Positions 32,721 through 41,310 of a DNA stretch of 64,000 nucleotides are shown piece by piece (within the stretch, counting starts at the first letter, position 1; every line of letters starts with the position of its first letter). The stretch lies in assembly GCA_031363055.1 (NCBI GenBank), contig JANLTP010000070.1, forward strand, positions 1 to 64,000, read 5' to 3'. This DNA is from JANLTP01 sp031363055. GTDB lineage: Bacteria > Pseudomonadota > Gammaproteobacteria > Burkholderiales > Burkholderiaceae_E. The position numbers were made by a program, and so were the translations under genes. A model generated the notes under the pieces. The model was not told the origin of the DNA. It searched no databases and saw only the letters and a list, made by a program, of their open reading frames with translations.

Positions 32721-34825
32721 TGTTCTCGAAGATTCTGATCGCCAATCGCGGTGAAATCGCTTGCCGCGTGGCCAGCACCGCGCGCAAGATGGGCATTGCG
32801 ACCGTCGCCGTCTACTCCGACGCCGATGCGCAATCCAAACACGTCGCGCTCTGCGATGAAGCCTACCGACTCGGTCCGCCAGCGGCGCGCGAATCCTACT
32901 TGCTCGGTGACGACATCATCGCGATTGCGAAACGCAGTGGCGCGCAGGCAATTCATCCGGGTTACGGATTTCTGTCGGAGAACGAAGCGTTCGCCAGCGC
33001 GGTCGCGCAAGCGGGCCTGGTCTTCATCGGCCCGCCACCGTCGGCGATTCAAGCGATGGGGCTGAAGGCCGAGTCAAAACGTCTGATGTCGAAAGCCGGT
33101 GTGCCGCTCGTGCCGGGTTATCACGGCGCTGACCAAGACCCGGCGCTGCTGAAGACCGAGGCACAGGCGATCGGCTTTCCGGTCCTTATCAAGGCCAGCG
33201 CCGGTGGCGGTGGCAAGGGTATGCGGATTGTCGAGTCAGCCGGCGAGTTTGATGCCCTGCTGGCATCGTGCAAGCGTGAAGCCAAAAATTCGTTCAGCGA
33301 TGATTCGGTGCTGATCGAACGTTACGTCACCCGGCCACGCCACATCGAGATCCAGGTGTTTGGCGATGCCCATGGTCAATGCGTGTATCTCTTTGAGCGC
33401 GATTGCTCGGTGCAGCGACGTCATCAGAAAGTCATCGAGGAGGCACCCGCCCCTGGCATGAGTCCGGAGCGACGCAAAGCTATGGGCGAAGCCGCTGTGG
33501 CGGCCGCCAAGGCGGTCGGTTATGTGGGCGCCGGTACGGTCGAGTTCATCGTCGAGCCCAGTGGCAAGTTCTATTTCATGGAGATGAACACCCGCCTGCA
33601 AGTCGAGCATCCGGTCACCGAAATGATCACCGGTGTCGATCTGGTCGAATGGCAATTGCGCGTGGCCGCTGGCGAGCGACTGCCGGCGTCGCAACAGGAA
33701 CTGGCGATCGACGGTCATTCGATCGAAGCACGCGTCTACGCTGAAAATCCGGACAAGGGATTTTTGCCATCGACCGGAACCTTGCTTCATCTGCGCACAC
33801 CAAAGGCGCTCGAGTTCGAACTCGGGCTCCATGAAGAGGCCGATGCCGGCATTGAACCGGTGGCTGTGCGCATTGACAGCGGCGTTCGCGAAGGCGATAC
33901 GATCTCGCCGTTTTACGATCCGATGATCGCCAAACTGATCGTCTGGGGTCGCGATCGTGGCCAGGCGATCGATCGGATGGCGCAAGCGCTGCGCCATTTT
34001 GAAGTGGTCGGACCGAGCACCAACGTCGCGTTTCTGGGCCGACTGATGCGCTCGACCTCGTTCCGCGATGCCGATCTTGATACTGCGTTGATCGAGCGCG
34101 AACGGGCCGCGCTATTTCCGACACAACCGCCGCCAACCCTGGCGCAACTGGCGCGCGGCTGTGCAGCGATTCTGGCGGCTGAGGCCGCCGACGCAGCCGG
34201 AAACACGCAAGCCGCAGAGCGCACCAGCGCCGCTGGCACGGCGCCCTCGAAGCCTGCTCGCGCGTATCGAGCGTATCAAGGTTATCAAGACCCGTGGGCG
34301 CAAACCTCGGGCTGGCGACCCAATGGAATGTTGAAACGCAACTTTGTGTTTGGCGCTGGCGACGCCGAGCAAGCCGTCACAGTGGAATACGCCGCCAAAG
34401 GTTACACGGTCAAAAGCGGCGACGAGGCGATCTGCCTGGCGAATCTGAAGCTGATCGGCACGCACCTCAGCGGTCTGGCGGGCGATGAATCATTCCAGGC
34501 GAATATCGTCTGGGCCGGCGAGAACTTGCATCTGTTCGACGCTCACGAACATAGGGTGCTGCACTATGCAGCGCCACTGGCCCATGCCGGCAGCGACACC
34601 TCGGAGGCCGGCCGACTGACCGCGCCCATGCCCGGCAAGGTCATCGCGCTGCTCGTGCAACCGGGCAGCAAGGTCAGCAAGGGGCAAGCGCTGGTCGTCA
34701 TGGAGGCCATGAAAATGGAGCACACCATCAACGCGCCGGCCGACGGCGAGGTGACGGCCCACACCTACGCGGTCGGTGATCAGGTCGCTGAAGGCGTTGA
34801 GTTGATCGGTTTCAAGGCGCTATAG
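32717..34825 (+). CDS. liuD: Methylcrotonyl-CoA carboxylase, biotin carboxylase/BCCP (alpha) subunit
   Basis: The 702-residue alpha subunit carboxylates its own biotin. Domains in order: biotin carboxylase N-domain (ILIANRGEIACRV), ATP-grasp with a Gly-rich loop (KASAGGGGKGMRI) and MNTRLQVEHPVTE, BC C-domain, a spacer, and BCCP with the biotinylated Lys in VVMEAMKMEH. A low-complexity stretch (about residues 495-530) with AYRAYQGYQ units interrupts the spacer. The ATG at 32717 overlaps the liuC stop and has AGGAAG upstream. Together with liuB it makes the leucine-pathway carboxylase; specificity is inferred from context. Confidence 0.93.
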   Translation: MMFSKILIANRGEIACRVASTARKMGIATVAVYSDADAQSKHVALCDEAYRLGPPAARESYLLGDDIIAIAKRSGAQAIHPGYGFLSENEAFASAVAQAGLVFIGPPPSAIQAMGLKAESKRLMSKAGVPLVPGYHGADQDPALLKTEAQAIGFPVLIKASAGGGGKGMRIVESAGEFDALLASCKREAKNSFSDDSVLIERYVTRPRHIEIQVFGDAHGQCVYLFERDCSVQRRHQKVIEEAPAPGMSPERRKAMGEAAVAAAKAVGYVGAGTVEFIVEPSGKFYFMEMNTRLQVEHPVTEMITGVDLVEWQLRVAAGERLPASQQELAIDGHSIEARVYAENPDKGFLPSTGTLLHLRTPKALEFELGLHEEADAGIEPVAVRIDSGVREGDTISPFYDPMIAKLIVWGRDRGQAIDRMAQALRHFEVVGPSTNVAFLGRLMRSTSFRDADLDTALIERERAALFPTQPPPTLAQLARGCAAILAAEAADAAGNTQAAERTSAAGTAPSKPARAYRAYQGYQDPWAQTSGWRPNGMLKRNFVFGAGDAEQAVTVEYAAKGYTVKSGDEAICLANLKLIGTHLSGLAGDESFQANIVWAGENLHLFDAHEHRVLHYAAPLAHAGSDTSEAGRLTAPMPGKVIALLVQPGSKVSKGQALVVMEAMKMEHTINAPADGEVTAHTYAVGDQVAEGVELIGFKAL
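34262..34288 (+). repeat. 9-bp in-frame array encoding AYR/AYQ/GYQ in the carboxylase linker
   Basis: Three units GCGTATCGA, GCGTATCAA and GGTTATCAA lie in the non-conserved spacer between the BC and BCCP domains. The unit is nearly the same as that in the S8 protease at 4638-4676. Confidence 0.85.
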
Positions 34826-34907
34826 CGCGCGGCCGGTGCTGTCAAACCAAGGGCGGCGGGCCGGTACTCTGCAAGACTAACTACCGGCCGGCCTGGCGCC
34901 GGGCTAA

Positions 34908-35164
34908 CTACTTCTTCTTCGGTTCGTCAAAGGTCAATAAATCCTTGGCGTTGGTCTTGGCGACCAGTACCGCAGGCGCATAGGACACGATGAGGCCGGT
35001 CATCGACTTGCCGGGTACGTTGGTGATCGGGTAGGCGAACGCCGGCGTCACCGTTTCGCGGGCGCCATCAGCGGCATGAGCTGCAGGTAGTGCGGTCAGC
35101 GCAGCCAGCACGGTCAGCGCACTCAGGGCCAGGCTAGCGGCCGGACAATGAATCGAATTTTCAT
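34908..35164 (-). pseudogene. Cupin-family gene with internal deletion and frameshift
   Basis: An ATG at 35164 starts MKIRFIVRPLA, a signal-peptide-like N-terminus, but the frame stops at 35123. The continuation (LALSALTVLAALTALPAAHAAD) is in another frame, so one base has been gained or lost near 35140. The mature part begins like a small cupin (ETVTPAFAYPITNVPGKSMTGLIVSYAP) and jumps straight to a cupin-like C-terminus (VLVAKTNAKDLLTFDEP). The central 60-70 residues with the metal-binding His motif are missing. The frame 34908-35111 could still give a short peptide from a GTG, but it cannot form a cupin. Confidence 0.6.
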
Positions 35165-35377
35165 ATTAGTGGTGTCTCTCTCAATTGTTTGTGGGGACCG
35201 CGCGCCAGCCGCCAACCCAGGAGGCTGGCTTTGGGCTTGGCGAGCCAAGCCTGGCGAGTCCAGGCTGACAGACCCAACCCGGGATTCAGAGGATACGCAT
35301 CGTCGTTGCGAGGCGCAACTCAACCGACCCCGTCGCTGCACACCCGCCACTCAATACACACCGGCTAGCGTGAGTTG

Positions 35378-37135
35378 TCAGCTCTTACGCCACTGCCGCT
35401 CGGCCGTGTCCCAGGCGCCCAGCGCCTGCAAATCGGGCACCCACGCCAGGCCCGACTTGGCGTCCGACGATGCGGCCTCGGGCGTTACCAGCACGTCAAG
35501 CAAGGCCGGGCCATGGGCCAGCGCGGCCAGCGCACGGGCGATCGCGCCATCCAATTGCTCGGCGCGCTCGACGCGCTCGGCATGCACCCCGAAGGCGCGC
35601 GCCATCGCGGCATGATCGGAAAATTGCAGCCGGGTACCGACCACTCGGCCGTAGCCCTCCAATTGATCGCGCACCTCGATCGCCCAGGAACCATTGTTGG
35701 CGACGACGATCAAGACCGGCACCTTGTGACGCGCTGCAGTGTCGATTTCCATGGCATTAAATCCGAACGAGCCATCGCCGGTGGCGACCACCACGGTGCG
35801 GCCCGGGCAGGCCAGCGCCGCCGCAATGCCGAACGGCGTGCCGACGCCAATACAGCCCAGAGGACCGGGATCGAGATAGGTCGAAGCCGGCAGACCGACA
35901 CGCGCAAAGCTCAAAAAATCACCGCCATCGGCAACCACGACCGCATCGTCGGGCAGTGCGGCCCGCAGCGACGACAACAGGCGATTCGGGTGCATCAGAC
36001 CGTCGCTACCTGGCTTTGCACTCGCCATGGAACTGAGCAACTTATCGGCACGCGCCAGATGATTCGCGCGCACACCCTGCGCCCAAGCGCGATCGATAGC
36101 GGGCGCCATCGCCCCGGCGATATCGAGCATCCCTTGCAGCGCGGCCAACGGGCTGGCCAGGACTTCGACCGCCGCACGACGATTGTCGCGCAGCTCACTC
36201 GCTGCATCCGCAATACGCACGAACCGAGCGTCGCCGAACACGGCCGGCGAGCCATAGGCCAGTTGAAAATCGAGCCGCCGGCCGATGGTAACGATGACAT
36301 CGGCCTCGCCCATGACCGAGCCCCGCATGGCAGCGACCACCGATGGGTGCGCTTCGGGCACCAGGCCGCGGCTCTCGCCGGTGTCGAGGTAGAGTGCGCC
36401 CACCCGGTCGAGCAACTGCACCAGTGGCGCGGCGGCATCGCGCGCGCCACGACCGGTGATCACCAGCGGGCGCTTGGCGCTCCACAACAACTCGACCGCC
36501 TGCGCCAGCACCACCGGGTCCGGATACATCAAACTTTTACGACGTGGTAAAAACCACTCGGGTAATTGCGCCGCGCGCGACGGCTCGGCGCGCAATACGT
36601 CGACCGGAAAATCGAGATACACCGGCCCCGGCTCACCGCCCTGGCCGACCGCACGCGCCAACGCTTCGTCAAGCTCCTGCAGCACCAGATCGGGGTCGCG
36701 CACCGTGCGCGCATAACGCGTCAGCGGCCGCACGAACTCGGTATGCGCCATGTCTTGCAACGCGCCGCGATTCTCCTGCGGCCGAGGTGGTGTGCCGGAG
36801 AGAATCAGCACCGAGGCGCGCGCCGCATGAGCATTCGCGATACCGGTCATGGCGTTGGTGACGCCAGGGCCGGCTGTGACCATCGCAACACCGACGGTGC
36901 CAGTCAGCTCGGCATGAGCGTGCGCCATATAGACCGCAGCGCGCTCGTCGCGTACATCAATAATACGAATACCAACGGCATCCAGGTGCATCCAGATCGG
37001 CATGATATGGCCGCCGCACAGTGCGAAAACCCGATCAATGCCGCGTGCCTTCAGGCAGCGGGCGATTAGCGCGGCGGTACTGGTGTCGGAAGCGGTGGCG
37101 GGGTTGGTGGCTGTGGCTGTGGTGGCGGTCGTCAT
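35378..37135 (-). CDS. ThDP-dependent enzyme, acetolactate synthase-like
   Basis: The 585-residue protein has the three-domain ThDP-enzyme layout: N-terminal pyrimidine-binding domain with the catalytic Glu in VRDERAAVYMAHA, a central domain, and the C-terminal domain with the Mg/ThDP motif GDGSFGFNAMEI ending in VVANNGSW. It is too diverged from IlvB to assume acetolactate synthesis. 2-Hydroxyacyl-CoA lyase or oxalyl-CoA decarboxylase-like activity is possible, given the divergent acyl-CoA ligase gene. AAGGT precedes the ATG at good spacing. The shared promoter region has two adjacent palindromes at 37148-37165. Confidence 0.85.
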   Translation of the reverse strand: MTTATTATATNPATASDTSTAALIARCLKARGIDRVFALCGGHIMPIWMHLDAVGIRIIDVRDERAAVYMAHAHAELTGTVGVAMVTAGPGVTNAMTGIANAHAARASVLILSGTPPRPQENRGALQDMAHTEFVRPLTRYARTVRDPDLVLQELDEALARAVGQGGEPGPVYLDFPVDVLRAEPSRAAQLPEWFLPRRKSLMYPDPVVLAQAVELLWSAKRPLVITGRGARDAAAPLVQLLDRVGALYLDTGESRGLVPEAHPSVVAAMRGSVMGEADVIVTIGRRLDFQLAYGSPAVFGDARFVRIADAASELRDNRRAAVEVLASPLAALQGMLDIAGAMAPAIDRAWAQGVRANHLARADKLLSSMASAKPGSDGLMHPNRLLSSLRAALPDDAVVVADGGDFLSFARVGLPASTYLDPGPLGCIGVGTPFGIAAALACPGRTVVVATGDGSFGFNAMEIDTAARHKVPVLIVVANNGSWAIEVRDQLEGYGRVVGTRLQFSDHAAMARAFGVHAERVERAEQLDGAIARALAALAHGPALLDVLVTPEAASSDAKSGLAWVPDLQALGAWDTAERQWRKS

Positions 37136-37147
37136 AGCGATACCTTA

Positions 37148-37165
37148 TCAGAATTCTGAATTCAG
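37148..37165. promoter_or_regulatory. Adjacent palindromes in the divergent ThDP enzyme/ligase promoter
   Basis: TCAGAATTCTGA (37148-37159) is a perfect 12-base palindrome and overlaps CTGAATTCAG (37156-37165), also perfect. They lie in the 72-base gap between two divergent genes, a likely operator position. The GntR-type regulator gene next to this pair (38843) is broken, so the cognate regulator may be lost. Confidence 0.5.
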
Positions 37166-37207
37166 AGTTCATATTTTTGGTTAGAATTCAATCAATCTTG
37201 GGAGATT

Positions 37208-38770
37208 GTGTTGAACCACCTGTTGACCGTGGCCGAAGCGGTGGCAGCGCATGCGCGCCTGACGCCCGACAAGCTGGGCACTCGCGACTCGCGGCGCTCG
37301 TTGAGCTTTGCAGCTTGGCACGAACGTGCTAGCCGCCTGGCCAACGGGCTGCTGTCACTCGGACTCGTCAAGGGCGATCGAGTAGCACTGCTTGCCTATA
37401 ACCGGGTCGAGTGGATGGAGATCTACGTCGCACTGGCCCGCGCTGGTCTGGTCGCGGTGCCGATCAACTTCCGGCTGACCTCGCCCGAGATCGCCTACAT
37501 CGCGCTACACAGCGAAGCGCGTGCCTTCATCGCGCAAGACGAGCTCGCCGACCTGGTCGAGCCGATTCGAAGTGAGCTTGTGATTACGCCTGGCCGCTAT
37601 GTCCGCTTGGGCCAGAGTCAAAGCGAGATAGCGGGCTGGATCGATTACGAGGCCTTGATCGGCAATGCCAGCACCACCGAACCGTCGGTGCGCGTGCTGC
37701 CATCCGACACCTTTGCCTTGATGTACACCTCGGGCACCACCGGGCGGCCCAAGGGTGTCATTCGCAGTCACGAGGGCAGTACCCTGATTGCGCTGGCCAC
37801 GGCCCTTGAGATGCGCTTCACCCGCGAAGACACGGGCTTGATGGTCATGCCCATGTGCCACGCGAACTCGCTGTACTTCAGTCACACGTTCGCGCATCTC
37901 GGCGCCGCCTGCGTGATCGACGATCGCCGCAGTTTCGATGCGCAAGCCCTGCTCGCCATTTTGGCCAACGAGAAAGTGACCTTCACCTCGCTGGTGCCGA
38001 CTCACTACATCATGATGCTCGCACTACCCGAGGCGATAAAGTCGCGCTACGATGTCAGCCGCGTCGATAAACTGATGATCTCCTCCGCCCCGGCGCGCCG
38101 CGACACCAAGCTTGCGATCATGGAGTTCTTCCGCAATGGCCGCTTGCACGAGCTCTACGGTTCAACCGAAGCCGGTTGGGTCACCTTGCTGAGACCTGAC
38201 GAGCAACTGGACCGGCTGGGCACCGTCGGGCGCGAATGGGCCGGCTCAGGTCCGATCAAGATGCTGGATCCCGAGGGCCACGAGGTGCCCGATGGTGAAG
38301 TCGGCGAGCTGTTCTCGCGCACGCCTTACGTGTTTGATGGCTATTGGAAGGACCCGGCGAAGACCGCCGAAGCCATGCGCGGCGACTGGTGTTCGGTCGG
38401 CGATATGGCGCGGCGTGACGCTGACGGATATATTCATCTGGTTGATCGCAAGAGCAACATGATCATCAGCGGCGGCGAAAATATTTATCCGTCCGAGGTC
38501 GAGGGGGTGCTCGGCGCGCATCCCAAGGTGAAGGACGTCGCGGTCATCGGCATACCGCACGACAAATGGGGCGAGGCAGTGCACGCGGTGATCGTGCTGC
38601 ATGAACAAGCGCAGGCCAGCGAGTCGGAAATTCTCGATTGGTGCCGAGGCCGCATCGCCGGCTACAAGCGACCGCAATCGGTTCACTTCGCGGCCGATAC
38701 GCAGATGCCGCGCACGGCGACGGGCAAGATTTTGCATCGGGTGTTGCGCGACCGCTTGATGACCGAATGA
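37208..38770 (+). CDS. AMP-dependent acyl-CoA synthetase
   Basis: The 520-residue ligase carries MYTSGTTGRPKGVI (ATP binding), LYGSTEAGW, the hinge segment HLVDRKSNMIISGGENIYPSE and the C-terminal Lys in RTATGKILHR. It is distinct from the ligase at 26944 and closer to the fatty-acyl/aryl-CoA ligase group. The start is GTG at 37208 or TTG at 37211, both behind GGGAG. It is divergent from the ThDP enzyme gene and both may be controlled by the palindromes between them. Confidence 0.9.
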   Translation: MLNHLLTVAEAVAAHARLTPDKLGTRDSRRSLSFAAWHERASRLANGLLSLGLVKGDRVALLAYNRVEWMEIYVALARAGLVAVPINFRLTSPEIAYIALHSEARAFIAQDELADLVEPIRSELVITPGRYVRLGQSQSEIAGWIDYEALIGNASTTEPSVRVLPSDTFALMYTSGTTGRPKGVIRSHEGSTLIALATALEMRFTREDTGLMVMPMCHANSLYFSHTFAHLGAACVIDDRRSFDAQALLAILANEKVTFTSLVPTHYIMMLALPEAIKSRYDVSRVDKLMISSAPARRDTKLAIMEFFRNGRLHELYGSTEAGWVTLLRPDEQLDRLGTVGREWAGSGPIKMLDPEGHEVPDGEVGELFSRTPYVFDGYWKDPAKTAEAMRGDWCSVGDMARRDADGYIHLVDRKSNMIISGGENIYPSEVEGVLGAHPKVKDVAVIGIPHDKWGEAVHAVIVLHEQAQASESEILDWCRGRIAGYKRPQSVHFAADTQMPRTATGKILHRVLRDRLMTE

Positions 38771-38842
38771 CGACTCGTCGATTACTGAATTGCCACTGAA
38801 TGACTACTAAATGATGACCATTTAGCGCTGGCCCAGCTCCTC

Positions 38843-39156
38843 ATGAAAGCCCTCGCCACCACGCCTCCATTGGCCGAGCAAGTCCGCGATGCGATCCTCG
38901 CCGAGATTGCGTCCGGCCGGCTTGTACCGGGCGAACGAATCATTCAGGAGCGAGTCACGCACGCGCTGGGCGTATCGCGTCAACCAGTCCAGCAGGCCTT
39001 GAATTTATTGCGCAATCAGGGAGTATTGCAAGAGGCGCACGGACGCGGCTTGATTCCGCGATTATCAAGGGTGATACGGAGCGCGCCGAAGCGCTGGTAC
39101 GAATGCACATTACACAGGCGGCGGCGTTTATGGTGGCGCGTCTGCGAGCGAGTTAG
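38843..39156 (+). pseudogene. GntR-family regulator with internal deletion
   Basis: The first 70 residues form a normal GntR winged helix (LAEQVRDAILAEIASGRLVPGERI, then QERVTHALGVSRQPVQQAL). After GRGLI the frame turns into a basic nonsense tail. In another frame the end of an FCD effector domain follows (IKGDTERAEALVRMH then ITQAAAFMVARLRAS and stop at 39156). So roughly 100 codons of the FCD domain are missing and the remaining ends are out of frame; the junction is near 39045-39060. A truncated DNA-binding protein might still be made from the ATG at 38843. Confidence 0.75.
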
Positions 39157-39301
39157 GGTGGGGAAATGACAGATACGGGCCGAGCAGGCCCGTCAATATC
39201 GCTTCATTGCCACTCCGCCGGTGTGCTCTCCGAACCATTCGAACACGGCGTCTCGACAATGTTCGGAATTACACGGTCGGGCTTGCCGAGGATTATTGCT
39301 T

Positions 39302-39795
39302 CTACGATCTACGTTTTTTAGATCTCGGCAGCTTCTTCAATTCCTTCACAACCTTTTTAAAGTCTTCGTCCACAGACCGCGACTGGATCGAGGTGAACGT
39401 CTTGTGCTTGTCATATTCCATCTCGGCTTTGGCCTGGGCCATCTCGTGCGAAATACGGCCTGCATGACTGAGGATATCGCGATCGCTCAAAGTCAGAAAT
39501 CCGTTCAGTTTGTCGATCCATTCCGCCATGTGCATTGCCACGCGCCGCATCGCTTGACCTTGCGCGAACACCAAGTAACCTTCCACGAGATTGTTAAGTG
39601 TTGCCAGTTCCGGCCCGCTCAGGTAGTTCTTGGCGATGAGATATCCTGCTTGCGAATTACCCCGCCTCGCCAGTTCGTCAGACCGAGCTTGGGCTTGGTT
39701 GAATCCACCCTTCCGTGAACGATCTCTGCTGCGGTCTGACCAGTGATGGCCCAGTGCATCTTGTTCTGCACAGTCTTGAAAAACAGCAGACTGAC
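39302..39795 (-). pseudogene. RhuM-family remnant, N-terminally truncated and frameshifted
   Basis: Two minus-strand frames hold consecutive parts of a RhuM (virulence/cell-filamentation-like) protein: FFKTVQNKMHWAITGQTAAE to NWRGGVIRKQD (upstream part) and GYLIAKNYLSGPELATLNNL through AEWIDKLNGFLTLSDRDIL to the stop at 39302. They join through one frameshift near 39640. The N-terminal half, including the DNA-binding-like region, is absent. RhuM genes are common in genomic islands. Low GC from about 39.15 to 39.95 kb agrees with a decayed acquisition. Confidence 0.78.
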
Positions 39796-39986
39796 TACTT
39801 GATGCGCATAATTTCGGTTCCTTGAGCTTCTTCGGTAAGCTGGGTTACACGATCTATACAAATCACGATACATTCAAGACCGACCAAGAGGCTAAAAACT
39901 GATGCGCCACAGAATTTTTACCAGTTTTGGGACCGTGCGCGGTGAACTGCGGAACCACCTTTGCAGCTTGAGAAGGTCTATCGAAT

Positions 39987-40859
39987 ATGAACGCCGGTAG
40001 CCGACTGCCAGGAATTCCAAACCCTACCTTCTGGTGGACTGGCCATGGCAATGTGCAACTGGCTGGTGATGTTTTCGGAGACGCCAATGGAGCGAGCGTT
40101 GTATTGCTGCACGGCGCAGGGCAGACTCGTCACGCCTGGCGGGGTGTCGGCGAACGTTTGGCGAGCGCTGGCTATCGGGTCATCACCTTCGACGCGCGTG
40201 GCCACGGCGACTCGGAATGGGATCGCGCCGGCGACTATGATCTCGCATCGATGGTGCAAGACCTGCGCTGTGTGCTCGACGCGCTCGGTGTGCATCGGCC
40301 TGCCCTGGTCGGGGCCTCCATGGGCGGGCTGGCGTCGCTGTTCGCCATCGGAAATCAAATCGTCGACGCGTGCGCCTTGGTGTTGGTGGATGTTGTGCCG
40401 ACCGTCAATGATGAAGGCCGAGAAAATGTCAAGACATTCATGTCCCAGAACCCGCAGGGGTTTGCAACGCTCGAAGAAGTTGCCGACGCAATCGCTACCT
40501 ATCAACCGCACCGCAAACGCCCGCGCACGCTTGATGGACTTGCCAAGAACGTTCGCCTTGGCTCGAACGGCCGCTATTACTGGCACTGGGACCCGCGGAT
40601 TGGTGAGCAAACCGAAGCGATGCCGCAGCGCGAGCGTGCGCTGCGTGCATGTGCGGCGAACCTCATTGCGCCAACCTTGCTGGTTCGGGGCGCGCTGTCG
40701 GATATCGTCAACGACGCCGGCGCACAGGAGTTTTTACAGCTCTGTGCGCACAGCGAATATGTCAATGTCGCCGACGCTGCGCACATGGTCGCGGGCGATC
40801 GTAACGATATTTTTGGCGACGCATTGATCGCATTTCTGGACCGGGTTTCGCATCGCTAA
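39987..40859 (+). CDS. Alpha/beta hydrolase
   Basis: The 290-residue hydrolase shows an oxyanion HGAGQTRHAWRG segment, the nucleophile elbow GASMGG, and the C-terminal catalytic His in VADAAHMVAGDRND, with an Asp in the preceding LSDIVND loop. It resembles epoxide hydrolase/haloalkane dehalogenase-type esterases; substrate unknown. No signal peptide. A GAGAAGG site lies before the ATG. It begins just right of the RhuM remnant, where GC returns to normal. Confidence 0.87.
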   Translation: MNAGSRLPGIPNPTFWWTGHGNVQLAGDVFGDANGASVVLLHGAGQTRHAWRGVGERLASAGYRVITFDARGHGDSEWDRAGDYDLASMVQDLRCVLDALGVHRPALVGASMGGLASLFAIGNQIVDACALVLVDVVPTVNDEGRENVKTFMSQNPQGFATLEEVADAIATYQPHRKRPRTLDGLAKNVRLGSNGRYYWHWDPRIGEQTEAMPQRERALRACAANLIAPTLLVRGALSDIVNDAGAQEFLQLCAHSEYVNVADAAHMVAGDRNDIFGDALIAFLDRVSHR

Positions 40860-40943
40860 GCGAAACCGCTGCGCCTCGTGCAAGAATTGCGACAGTGCAG
40901 TTCCGAATAACAACTGCGAACATCCTCTGCGGTGAATTGAATA

Positions 40944-41252
40944 TTGGAATCTTTTAAATCCTGGCTCGTGCCCGCTATTGGCCTGTCCCAAGACTCGCTA
41001 CATACCTACGCTGGCTTCATTGTTTTTTTCGCGGCCTCCCTCCTGTTGCGCAAGCCGCCAAGTTCCTGGCTGCCCTGGCTGTGCCTGCTGGTCCTGGCCG
41101 TTGCCAAGGAAGTCTACGATATCGTCTTTGATCTGCGCGTGCCGGGCCAGTGGATTCCCTTCAAGTCGGCGATTGACGTCTTCAGCATCATGATCTGGCC
41201 GACCTTGATCATGTTCATGGTCCGCTTTGGTGTCGTGTTCAAGAAGCAATAG
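40944..41252 (+). CDS. Small membrane protein of unknown function
   Basis: The 102-residue protein starts from TTG behind GGTGA and has three hydrophobic segments (about residues 22-36, 42-54 and 80-97). I recognise no family name; its DIVFDLRVPGQWIPFKSAIDVF loop resembles small uncharacterised inner-membrane proteins. It is followed by the hydroxyacid dehydrogenase gene 58 bases after its stop. Confidence 0.6.
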   Translation: MESFKSWLVPAIGLSQDSLHTYAGFIVFFAASLLLRKPPSSWLPWLCLLVLAVAKEVYDIVFDLRVPGQWIPFKSAIDVFSIMIWPTLIMFMVRFGVVFKKQ

Positions 41253-41310
41253 CCGCGTCATCAACAGAGCAATATCCACGTCGTCAACTTCAGCCGCCTC
41301 GCACCGATTC

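Noticed and set aside
34859..34889. GGCCGGTA/TACCGGCC inverted repeat as terminator after the carboxylase operon
   Set aside because: The 15-base loop is long and no T-run follows; it may be chance in GC-rich sequence.
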